Assembly: GCA_028873155.1 (NCBI GenBank)
Contig: JAGWML010000176.1
Location: forward strand, 1-6,360
Direction: 5' to 3'
Source: Acidobacteriota bacterium
GTDB taxonomy: Bacteria > Acidobacteriota > Terriglobia > Terriglobales > Acidobacteriaceae
Length of the DNA stretch: 6,360 nt
In this document: piece by piece, positions 1 through 5,224 of the stretch
Position numbering within the stretch: the first letter of the stretch is position 1
Layout of the letters: each line of letters starts with the position of its first letter
The notes under the pieces: model-generated
Database searches by the model: none
Seen by the model: only the letters and a program-made list of their open reading frames with translations
Told to the model about the DNA's origin: nothing
Made by a program: the position numbers and the translations under genes

Positions 1-51
1 TGGGATACAAGCCCCTTTCACAACTCCACAATTGCCCCGTGGCGAATCTTC

Positions 52-67
52 TATACTTCACGTGAAG
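52..67 (+). promoter_or_regulatory. Candidate -10 box with overlapping 12-bp palindrome
   Basis: TATACT at 52-57 matches the sigma70 -10 consensus at five of six positions and lies 35 bases before the start codon at 93. A perfect 12-bp palindrome, CTTCACGTGAAG, occupies 56-67, covering the end of the -10 box and the expected transcription start. This is where a repressor operator would sit. No convincing -35 box lies at the right distance: TTGCCC at 32-37 is only 14 bases upstream of the -10. The promoter is therefore either activator-dependent or not real. The palindrome is seen directly; its role is inferred. Confidence 0.35.
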
Positions 68-92
68 ATCGCCCACGCCATCAAGAGGGCAA

Positions 93-926
93 ATGATAAA
101 CATCGATCTGTCCAAAGCGCCTTCTCTGAGATTCGCTCTCTACCTCCTTTCCATCATTCCAGGGCTGCTCTTCTTAGTCAGCATTGCTCTCGGCAACCCA
201 CGCATGGCTTCGGCGGTGATAGATGATGTCGAGAAGCTGTACCCCGGCTCCCCGACCTATGTCGCCCTGTTCCTCCTGTTGGGCTCCGCCTTCGTGATTG
301 GTCAAGCTTTTGTGCTTTCCGCGTGGCTATTGGAGACATGCATAACATCTCTAATCCGTCTGCCAAGAGCTGTCTTCGGCAAGGTATTTGGGGCGCAATG
401 GCTGTACATGTGGTTTGGCAAATATCAAGGAGTGCCACCAAAGAGGACAGTGGCGGTTCGCGCTCTGGGAAGAATGATTTTCCTCGCACGCACCATGGGC
501 TCTGAACCCGCCGATGCACGAGTGGTGCGAACGTGCCTCGGGGCGGCAGTTGAAAAACTGCTCCAACGGCGCTACGGAATCGACTCCGACAGAGCCGGTG
601 GGCCCAACGGTGAGTGGGGAGTATGGTATTCCATCTTGGGTAAGCTTCCGAAGCGGTATGCCGAGAGCCTCAATGCTGGACGACTGACATTAGCAGCAGG
701 GATATCTGGATTCTGCGCAATGAGCCTTGCGCCCAACCTGATACAGCGTTACTTCTTCGCAATGTGCTCTCTGTTTGTTTTTAGTGGCCTCTGGACGGGC
801 CTGGCCAATTTTATGGTTCTAAGAGACCCGGTCAGACTCGAAGCGCTTAGGCTCAGGGCTGTCTTAGCAGAACTCCAGGAACTTCCACCGGAAACAGCAC
901 CCCAAAAAGAATCCAACGCAAAGTAG
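93..926 (+). CDS. Unrecognised four-helix membrane protein
   Basis: This encodes 277 residues that I cannot assign to a named family. Hydrophobic segments lie at about 14-34, 57-84, 198-214 and 218-242. They form two helical hairpins separated by a charged, probably cytoplasmic domain at about 85-197, which contains a Trp- and Tyr-rich patch at 173-189. The C-terminus from about 244 is a charged tail predicted to be helical. The ATG at 93 is preceded by AGAGGG at 84-89, close but usable as a ribosome-binding site. Codon use differs from every other gene here: by eye I count five ATA, three TTA and six AGA codons, which are almost absent from the transporter and waaA. That suggests acquisition by transfer or a poorly conserved accessory gene. 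It has no obvious operon partner, because a fresh promoter follows at 940. That the ORF is a real gene is fairly secure; its function is unknown. Confidence 0.75.
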   Translation: MINIDLSKAPSLRFALYLLSIIPGLLFLVSIALGNPRMASAVIDDVEKLYPGSPTYVALFLLLGSAFVIGQAFVLSAWLLETCITSLIRLPRAVFGKVFGAQWLYMWFGKYQGVPPKRTVAVRALGRMIFLARTMGSEPADARVVRTCLGAAVEKLLQRRYGIDSDRAGGPNGEWGVWYSILGKLPKRYAESLNAGRLTLAAGISGFCAMSLAPNLIQRYFFAMCSLFVFSGLWTGLANFMVLRDPVRLEALRLRAVLAELQELPPETAPQKESNAK

Positions 927-939
927 CGCATCCCCATCC

Positions 940-969
940 TTGACACCCCACCCCGCGCATCTTTATGGT
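940..969 (+). promoter_or_regulatory. Probable sigma70-type promoter for the small ORF and transporter
   Basis: A perfect -35 hexamer TTGACA lies at 940-945. After an 18-base spacer comes TATGGT at 964-969, which matches the -10 consensus at four of six positions. The predicted transcription start is near 976. That gives a leader of about 30 bases to the ATG at 1007, with a ribosome-binding site in between. It starts 14 bases after the stop of the preceding gene, so the transporter unit is probably transcribed independently of it. TTGACA is uncommon by chance in DNA this GC-rich, which raises confidence. Confidence 0.5.
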
Positions 970-1006
970 TGCCGCAATCCATCCCACGCTCGCCAGCAGG
1001 ACATCC

Positions 1007-1111
1007 ATGAAGCTCGCCGACCAGTCCGGAGCCATCCTCACCGACTCCCACTTCCTCATTCCACGCGCCGTCTTCTGCGTCGGCCTAGCCCTGCTCATCA
1101 CCCTGCGCTGA
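1007..1111 (+). CDS. Small membrane peptide upstream of the transporter (34 aa)
   Basis: This short ORF begins at the ATG at 1007 and ends with TGA at 1109-1111. It has a good Shine-Dalgarno sequence, AGCAGGA at 995-1001, five bases before the start. The peptide has a polar first half (MKLADQSGAILTDSHF) and a hydrophobic second half at about 16-33, enough for one membrane helix. Third codon positions are almost all G or C, as in the host genes. It lies ten bases before the transporter's TTG start and behind its own probable promoter, so it may be co-transcribed and its translation may help load ribosomes on the transporter. An in-frame ATG at 965 exists but overlaps the -10 box and has no ribosome-binding site. 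I do not recognise the peptide. It could be a real small membrane protein, a translated leader, or the front of a gene cut by a nonsense change. Confidence 0.5.
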   Translation: MKLADQSGAILTDSHFLIPRAVFCVGLALLITLR

Positions 1112-1121
1112 AGCCACCGCC

Positions 1122-2435
1122 TTGCCGCCCGCCGCAAACCCGCAGCCTGATCAACACGCCCGCCACCCTGCCCACCACCTCGGCGTCCTCTGCGCTCTCG
1201 CCGCCGGAGCGTGGCTCGGCGCCGCCGAAGCCCCCACCAAGCTCGTCAACTCCGGCCTCTCGCCCTACGCCGTCTCTCTCTGCATGGTCGCCGGCGTCTT
1301 CGTCGCCCGCTGGACCGTCCCCACCCTCGCCCAGGGCACGCGCCAGGTCTTCGCCGACCTCGCCCGCAACCGCCACCTCATCCCCATCGCCATCCTCGCC
1401 GGCATGCTCTGGGCCGTCGCCAACACCCTCACCGTCTTCGCCATCCGCGACGTCGGCCTCGCCATCGCCTTCCCCATCTGGAACACCAACACCCTCATCG
1501 GCATCCTCTGGGGCCGCCTGCTCTTCGGCGAGCTCAAAGGCGCCAGCCCGCGCAACGTAGCCAAGGTCGTCCTCGGCGCAACGGCCATCGTCGCCGCCGC
1601 CATGCTCCTCGGCTTCAGCACCATCCACTCCAGCGGCCCCCACGCCACCCGCGCCGCCGCCGGCATCCTCGCCGCCCTCGGCGCCAGCCTCCTCTGGGGA
1701 ACCATGTATGTCCCCTACCGCAAGGCCTACCTCAGCGGCATGAACCCGCTCTCCTTCGTCACCATCTTCACCATCGGCGAACTCGCCACCGTCCTCCTCC
1801 TCGCCTTCTCGCTCGACCCCGCAGGCGCCGCCGCCGTCCTCCACTCGCCCCGCGTCCGGCCCATGCTGTTTTGGCTCTTCCTCGGCGGCTTCGTCTGGGT
1901 CATCGGCGACATCTTCCAGCAGTACGCCACCAAATACCTCGGCATCGGCCGCGCCATCCCCCTCTCCAACACCAACCAGCTCTGGGGACTCGCCTGGGGC
2001 GCGCTCGTCTTCGGCGAACTCGCCCACGCCGACGCCGCGCATCGCCTCTACGTCGTCGCCGGCTCCCTCGTCATGATCCTCGGCGCGCTCGCCGTCTCCA
2101 CCGCCATCGCCACCGAGCGCGAACACGCCACTACCCACGCCGCGCTCCACCGCGAGTGCGCCCGCTACGGCCTCGATCCTGAACTCGTCCTCGCCGCCTA
2201 CCTCGGCGTCGCGCCCGCCATCGGCGCCACCCGCAGCGCGCGTGCCCAGTCCCGTTCCTGGTGGGACCCCATCCTCATCGCCGCCGCCCTCGGACTCTTC
2301 GTCTGGCTCGGCCTCCAGGCCCGCATCCCCAGCCTGCCCCTCAACCTCCGCTGGACCGCCGCCCTCGCCGCGCTCCTCGTCCTCACCGCCGCAGCCGCCG
2401 CCTACCGCCTCTGGTCCCAAACCCGCTTCGAGTGA
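1122..2435 (+). CDS. DMT-superfamily (GRP-like) sugar-type transporter with C-terminal extension
   Basis: This is a 437-residue inner-membrane permease, probably driven by an ion gradient. About ten helices fall in the first 331 residues, in two homologous halves. The halves share a motif around NTN-x-L-x-G-(I/L)-x-W-G: residues 111-138 contain PIWNTNTLIGILWG and residues 275-300 contain PLSNTNQLWGLAWG, and both end in FGEL. This is the internal duplication expected of the drug/metabolite transporter superfamily, and it most resembles the glucose/ribose/rhamnose uptake (GRP) branch. The substrate cannot be read from sequence. From about 332 to 379 a polar linker follows, then two more helices at about 381-401 and 411-431, unusual for this family. 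The start is TTG at 1122: no ATG or GTG lies between the in-frame stop at 1086 and helix 1, and the first ATG (residue 54) would remove helix 1. The ribosome-binding site is weak, so coupling to the upstream small ORF is plausible. Confidence 0.8.
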   Translation: MPPAANPQPDQHARHPAHHLGVLCALAAGAWLGAAEAPTKLVNSGLSPYAVSLCMVAGVFVARWTVPTLAQGTRQVFADLARNRHLIPIAILAGMLWAVANTLTVFAIRDVGLAIAFPIWNTNTLIGILWGRLLFGELKGASPRNVAKVVLGATAIVAAAMLLGFSTIHSSGPHATRAAAGILAALGASLLWGTMYVPYRKAYLSGMNPLSFVTIFTIGELATVLLLAFSLDPAGAAAVLHSPRVRPMLFWLFLGGFVWVIGDIFQQYATKYLGIGRAIPLSNTNQLWGLAWGALVFGELAHADAAHRLYVVAGSLVMILGALAVSTAIATEREHATTHAALHRECARYGLDPELVLAAYLGVAPAIGATRSARAQSRSWWDPILIAAALGLFVWLGLQARIPSLPLNLRWTAALAALLVLTAAAAAYRLWSQTRFE

Positions 2436-2514
2436 AAACGCATCCCCACCTCAACCCAGACTGCCCATGAGTAGCCGCGCTCCCGCAAGATAGGTTGGAA
2501 CTCCACCGCACACT
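2436..2514. other. Convergent intergenic spacer
   Basis: The transporter and the minus-strand membrane-protein gene end towards each other across 79 bases. I looked for a stem followed by a T run on either strand and found only a weak, mismatched stem at about 2492-2506. No intrinsic terminator can be called, so transcription may end by Rho or run through as antisense RNA. Confidence 0.5.
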
Positions 2515-2934
2515 CTACAGTCCCTTCTCCGGCGGTTCCACGAAGCTCTCCGCAAAGGACTCGTCGGGTGAGGTGGCGGGCCAGCCAGCGATGACGAAGA
2601 AGACATCCAGAACGAAGAGGGCGATGGCAAGGTCGTTGTAGAGGTTGGCGCGGGGCGAGCTGGGCCAGAGCTGATTGGCCGCCCACAGCAGGAAGGCGAT
2701 GGCCAACAGCGCGGCCTTGAAGAGCTCCTGCGGGCCGGGGCGGCGAATGGTCTGGTAGACGAGATAGGCGACGGCGATGAGCGCCAGGGGCGCAGCGCCA
2801 AGCCAATCGTGCGCGTTGGCAGGAAAGAACGCAGGCACCGCGTCCCAGACGAGCAGGACAACCACGGACAGTAGCGTGAGCACGGCAAGAAGCAGTGGAA
2901 GCGCGCGATGGGCGCGGTCGAGATGAGCCTTCAT
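2515..2934 (-). CDS. Small four-helix membrane protein, function unknown (139 aa)
   Basis: The start chosen is the ATG at 2932-2934. The frame stays open further upstream to 3117, but that part is polar, poor in G/C-ending codons and unlike a protein N-terminus, whereas MKAHLDRAHRALPLLL reads as a basic start leading into helix 1. Four hydrophobic segments follow, at about residues 11-31, 46-62, 73-90 and 100-117. The loops are short, with a basic one (TIRRPGPQ) after helix 2. The tail is acidic and serine-rich. Ahead of the ATG is only a weak ribosome-binding sequence, GTGAAAG. The sequence is compact and well formed for an inner-membrane protein, but I recognise no family motif or catalytic residue. 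It lies 294 bases downstream of the secreted-protein gene on the same strand, too far to assume one operon. A 12-bp palindrome lies 35 bases upstream. Confidence 0.7.
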   Translation of the reverse strand: MKAHLDRAHRALPLLLAVLTLLSVVVLLVWDAVPAFFPANAHDWLGAAPLALIAVAYLVYQTIRRPGPQELFKAALLAIAFLLWAANQLWPSSPRANLYNDLAIALFVLDVFFVIAGWPATSPDESFAESFVEPPEKGL

Positions 2935-2968
2935 GCTTTCACTGTAGCAATCCGGCTGTAAGGAATTC

Positions 2969-2980
2969 GTTGGCGCCAAC
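2969..2980. promoter_or_regulatory. 12-bp perfect palindrome, possible operator
   Basis: GTTGGCGCCAAC is perfectly self-complementary and lies 35 bases upstream of the minus-strand start codon at 2934. That position suits a regulator site for the 139-residue membrane protein. The symmetry does not extend into the flanks. About one or two perfect 12-mers are expected by chance in a window this long, so its location is the only real support. Confidence 0.25.
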
Positions 2981-3062
2981 TGCAATCTTTGAGCAGTTTG
3001 TCGATTCGATTTGGACTGGAGAAGCTGCCCGCGACGAGCCATCAATCTCATAGGAGAATCAA

Positions 3063-3185
3063 ATGGGCATCGATAAGAATGCTCGTCTGCATGCCCTGTT
3101 CGGCGATCATGGTTCAAGGGTCCAGGGCGAATGGGCGGAAGCCCAATCCTCGCGATGCTGCGCTACCGGAACCGCGAAACCATAG
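3063..3185 (+). CDS. Doubtful 40-aa ORF with strong ribosome-binding site
   Basis: The ATG at 3063 follows AGGAGA at 3052-3057 with a five-base spacer, one of the best initiation signals in the window. The frame runs 40 codons to TAG at 3183-3185. The peptide begins MGIDKNARLHALFGDHGSRV and has no membrane helix or recognisable motif. Only about half of its third positions are G or C, unlike neighbouring genes, and it sits alone on the + strand between two minus-strand genes. It could be the surviving 5' end of a decayed gene, a small protein, or chance. I favour a remnant or chance. Confidence 0.2.
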   Translation: MGIDKNARLHALFGDHGSRVQGEWAEAQSSRCCATGTAKP

Positions 3186-3228
3186 CTTGCCCCGAGATCG
3201 ACGAAGGAGGAATAGATTCGGTCCGAAC

Positions 3229-3885
3229 CTACTTCATCGCGTTCGACCGCGACTTGAGATATTTGTTGAACGGAATCTCAAAGTAGAACAGCTCCGCTCC
3301 TCCCGCGTTCTTCACCTTGTAGATGTACAGGCTCGATCCCTTCAGCGGGTCGGGCAATTGCGACACATCGTAGAAGAGGAACCCAGCCTGCGTGCTGTGC
3401 GGCTCCACCACCAGCGCGCCATACTCAAAGTTGTCAAAGTCGGCTTCGACCTTCGCGTTGCTGGCCTTGGCAGGCAGGTGAATGCCGGGCAGGCCGTTCG
3501 GCATCGGCAGCTTGCCACCCTCACGGTCCTTGCGCGACATCACCCGCTCCACATCCTCCGGCTCCGATGCCTGAATGCGATCTCCCGACGGCGTCTCAAA
3601 CAAAATGCGCGCGTCGCGCAGCGAGATGGGCTTGTCGCCATTGTTCGTCACGATCAGCCGCACCGGCATCACGCCATGACTCAGGTAGTCCACGCGGAAG
3701 AGCTTTTCCTTCTCCTTTGTGTCATACGGATCGACGGCGATCGCCACCTTCTCATCGCTGTGCGTCTCAACCGCAGGAAACGACGTGGCCGGCTCCACCG
3801 GCGGAGGCGTGCGCGGCTCGTCCTTGGCCGCTGCGGCCACAGCCATCGCAAACAGAAGCAACGGGAGCGCCTTAAGATGTTTCAT
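3229..3885 (-). CDS. Secreted/periplasmic protein of unknown function (218 aa)
   Basis: The start chosen is the ATG at 3883-3885, giving MKHLKALPLLLFAMAVAAAA. This is a typical Sec signal peptide with a likely cleavage site after about residue 20. There is no Cys at the cleavage site, so it is not a lipoprotein. A start six codons earlier, at 3901-3903, is also possible and would be nearly leaderless. The mature part opens with a Pro-rich stretch at 24-37. It then looks like a beta-rich domain, with alternating strands around 63-82 (VMPVRLIVTNNGDKPISL), 91-106, 145-161 and 186-206. The VTNNGDKPISL segment resembles loops of immunoglobulin-like beta sandwiches, which is an inference from pattern only. 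No catalytic motif is visible. The gene diverges from waaA, its neighbour across a very short region, so an envelope role is plausible but unproven. Codon use is host-like. Confidence 0.72.
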   Translation of the reverse strand: MKHLKALPLLLFAMAVAAAAKDEPRTPPPVEPATSFPAVETHSDEKVAIAVDPYDTKEKEKLFRVDYLSHGVMPVRLIVTNNGDKPISLRDARILFETPSGDRIQASEPEDVERVMSRKDREGGKLPMPNGLPGIHLPAKASNAKVEADFDNFEYGALVVEPHSTQAGFLFYDVSQLPDPLKGSSLYIYKVKNAGGAELFYFEIPFNKYLKSRSNAMK

Positions 3886-3897
3886 CGTGCTCGACTG

Positions 3898-3903
3898 TAT
3901 CAT
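3898..3903 (+). promoter_or_regulatory. Weak -10 candidate for waaA-lpxK
   Basis: TATCAT matches the -10 consensus at five of six positions and lies 40 bases before the waaA start, so transcription would begin near 3911. No good -35 box lies 16-18 bases upstream. If real, this promoter overlaps and opposes that of the secreted-protein gene, so the two would interfere. Confidence 0.2.
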
Positions 3904-3911
3904 TCTTGTGG

Positions 3912-3941
3912 ATTAGACCGAAAACCAACGCATTCCGTCAC
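3912..3941 (-). promoter_or_regulatory. Candidate promoter for the secreted-protein gene
   Basis: On the minus strand, TCTAAT (plus-strand 3912-3917) matches the -10 consensus at five of six positions. GTGACG (plus-strand 3936-3941) lies 18 bases further upstream and matches the -35 at four of six. Transcription would begin close to the upstream ATG at 3901-3903, giving a leaderless or very short leader if that start is used, or about 20 bases if the start at 3885 is used. The -35 ends two bases before the waaA start codon. Confidence 0.4.
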
Positions 3942-3943
3942 GC

Positions 3944-5224
3944 ATGATCGTTTTTTTCTACAACCTGGCTCTCTTCGCCGCCCTAGTGCTCGGCTCCCCG
4001 TGGTGGCTCTGGCGCATGGCCACCACGCAGAAGTACCGCGAGGGCCTGGCGCAGCGCCTCGGCCGCGTCCCCGCCGTGCTGCGCCAGGGCGGCCATCCGG
4101 TCCTCTGGCTCCACGCCGTCTCCGTCGGCGAGGTGCTCGCCGTCAGCCGGCTCGTCGACGAACTCACCCAGGCCTTCCCGAACTTCCGCCTGCTCATCTC
4201 CACCACCACCCGCACCGGCCAGGATCTCGCCCGCCAGCGTTTCGGCCCGGAGCGCGTCTTCTACTGCCCGCTTGACCTGCCCTGGGCCGTGCGTGCCTAT
4301 CTCCGCGCGCTCCAGCCCGCAATGCTCATCCTCGCCGAAACCGAATTCTGGCCCAACCTGCTGCGCGGCTGCTTCCGCCGCCAGATTCCCATCGTCGTCG
4401 TCAACGCTCGCATCTCTGACCGCTCCTGGCCGCGCTACCGCCGTCTCCGCGCCCTCTGGCGGCCGTTGCTCAGCCCGCTGCGCCTTGCGCTCACTCAGAG
4501 CGAAACCGACGCCGAACGTCTCCGTGTCCTCGGCTGCACTCCCGACCGCGTCACCGCCAGCGGCAACATCAAATTCGACGTCCGCGCTGCGCAGGAGTCC
4601 GAAGCCACCCGCCTGCTCCGCACCAGCGCCGACAGCCTGCGCTTCGTCGTCGCCGGCAGCACGCTCGAGGGCGAAGAAGCCGCGCTTCTTGAAGCCTGGC
4701 CGCAGTTGCTCGCAGCCGACCCGAACCTCGTCCTCGTGCTCGCCCCGCGCCACCCTGAGCGCTTCGGCGCCGTCGCCGCGCTGCTCCACCGCTCCGGTCT
4801 GCAATGGTCGCGCCGCTCGTCCGGAATCGAAAGGCTCGCACCAGGCTCCGTCGTCCTACTCGACACCATCGGCGAACTCGCCTCCGTCTACTCCCTCGCC
4901 GCCGTCGCCTTCGTCGGTGGCAGCGTCGTTTCCGCCGGCGGGCACAACCCCCTCGAACCCGCGCAGTTCGCCGTCCCCATCGTCATGGGGCCGCACACCG
5001 CCAACTTCCGCGCCATCACCGACGATCTGATTGCCCACGACGCCGTGCGCATCGCCACCCGCGAACAACTCGCAGACGTCCTGCTTGCCTTGCTCCGCAA
5101 TACCGCGTCCTCCGCCGCCATGAGCGCGCGCGCCCGCCAGGTCTTCGAGGCCCAGGCCGGCGCCACCGCCCGCACCGTGCATGCGATCGCCGCGATTCTC
5201 CGCGAACGGAGCGCGCAGCCATGA
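3944..5224 (+). CDS. waaA: 3-deoxy-D-manno-octulosonic acid (Kdo) transferase
   Basis: WaaA (KdtA) transfers Kdo from CMP-Kdo to lipid IVA on the cytoplasmic face of the inner membrane, joining lipid A to the lipopolysaccharide core. The 426-residue length is essentially that of the E. coli enzyme. Residues 3-24 form the N-terminal membrane anchor, followed by the conserved basic YREGLAQRLG segment. The N-terminal glycosyltransferase half carries LHAVSVGE at 56-63, where E63 corresponds to the family's catalytic base, and ETEFWPNLL at 132-140. The C-terminal nucleotide-sugar half carries SGNIKFD at 206-212, GSTLEGEE at 238-245, LAPRHPERF at 266-274, GGHNPLEP at 332-339 and MGPHTANF at 348-355. 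All hallmarks of family GT30 are present. How many Kdo units it adds cannot be told from sequence. No Shine-Dalgarno sequence is visible before the ATG, so initiation may be leaderless or SD-independent. The stop overlaps the lpxK start. Confidence 0.96.
   Translation: MIVFFYNLALFAALVLGSPWWLWRMATTQKYREGLAQRLGRVPAVLRQGGHPVLWLHAVSVGEVLAVSRLVDELTQAFPNFRLLISTTTRTGQDLARQRFGPERVFYCPLDLPWAVRAYLRALQPAMLILAETEFWPNLLRGCFRRQIPIVVVNARISDRSWPRYRRLRALWRPLLSPLRLALTQSETDAERLRVLGCTPDRVTASGNIKFDVRAAQESEATRLLRTSADSLRFVVAGSTLEGEEAALLEAWPQLLAADPNLVLVLAPRHPERFGAVAALLHRSGLQWSRRSSGIERLAPGSVVLLDTIGELASVYSLAAVAFVGGSVVSAGGHNPLEPAQFAVPIVMGPHTANFRAITDDLIAHDAVRIATREQLADVLLALLRNTASSAAMSARARQVFEAQAGATARTVHAIAAILRERSAQP

Larger units (their letters stand above)
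2935..3228. other. 294-bp gap: palindrome, unused-looking ribosome-binding sites, no clear gene
   Basis: This stretch separates two minus-strand genes and is less GC-rich than its flanks. It holds a perfect palindrome at 2969-2980 and a possible 40-codon + strand ORF at 3063-3185. It also has a strong Shine-Dalgarno-like AAGGAGG at 3204-3210 with no ATG, GTG or TTG at a usable distance, and a short stem with a GGAA loop at 3132-3145. Minus-strand frames here are open but have poor codon character. It may be a promoter region plus remains of a decayed gene; I see no RNA gene. Confidence 0.4.

Noticed and set aside
965..1006. Upstream ATG for the small ORF
   Set aside because: It overlaps the probable -10 box and has no ribosome-binding site, whereas the ATG at 1007 has a good one.
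940..2182. Two other + strand open frames over the transporter
   Set aside because: They give Ser/Pro-rich or Arg/His/Pro-rich nonsense, typical out-of-frame readings of a GC-rich gene.
1098..2420. Long minus-strand open frame (440 codons) opposite the transporter
   Set aside because: Its product is a low-complexity Gly/Glu/Asp/Ala chain without domains, the expected mirror of a gene with G/C at nearly every third position. The + strand frame has helices and a duplicated transporter motif.
927..2448. Ten-base repeat CGCATCCCCA at 927-936 and 2439-2448, both just after stop codons
   Set aside because: Too short and too close to the window's general C-rich composition to separate from chance; no structure accompanies it.
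2935..3117. Extended N-terminus for the 139-residue membrane protein
   Set aside because: The extra residues are polar, Ser/Gln/Arg-rich and have no host codon bias, while the start at 2934 leads directly into helix 1.
3132..3145. Stem TGGGC-GGAA-GCCCA as an RNA element or terminator
   Set aside because: Only five base pairs, no T run on either strand, and no surrounding structure that I can see.
3217..3227. TTCGG/CCGAA inverted repeat just after the secreted-protein stop as terminator
   Set aside because: The one-base loop forces opening of the stem, leaving about four pairs, and no T run follows.
2989..4275. 428-codon + strand frame crossing the secreted-protein gene into waaA
   Set aside because: It runs antisense to a gene with a clear signal peptide and out of frame with waaA, and the translation is Arg/His-rich without structure.
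3983..4804. Minus-strand open frame opposite waaA
   Set aside because: Low-complexity Gly/Ala/Glu product; it is the antisense shadow of an unmistakable Kdo transferase.
4804..5220. Extended N-terminus for lpxK
   Set aside because: The upstream 139 codons are an Arg-rich reading of waaA in another frame. The ATGA overlap at 5221 and normal family length support the later start.
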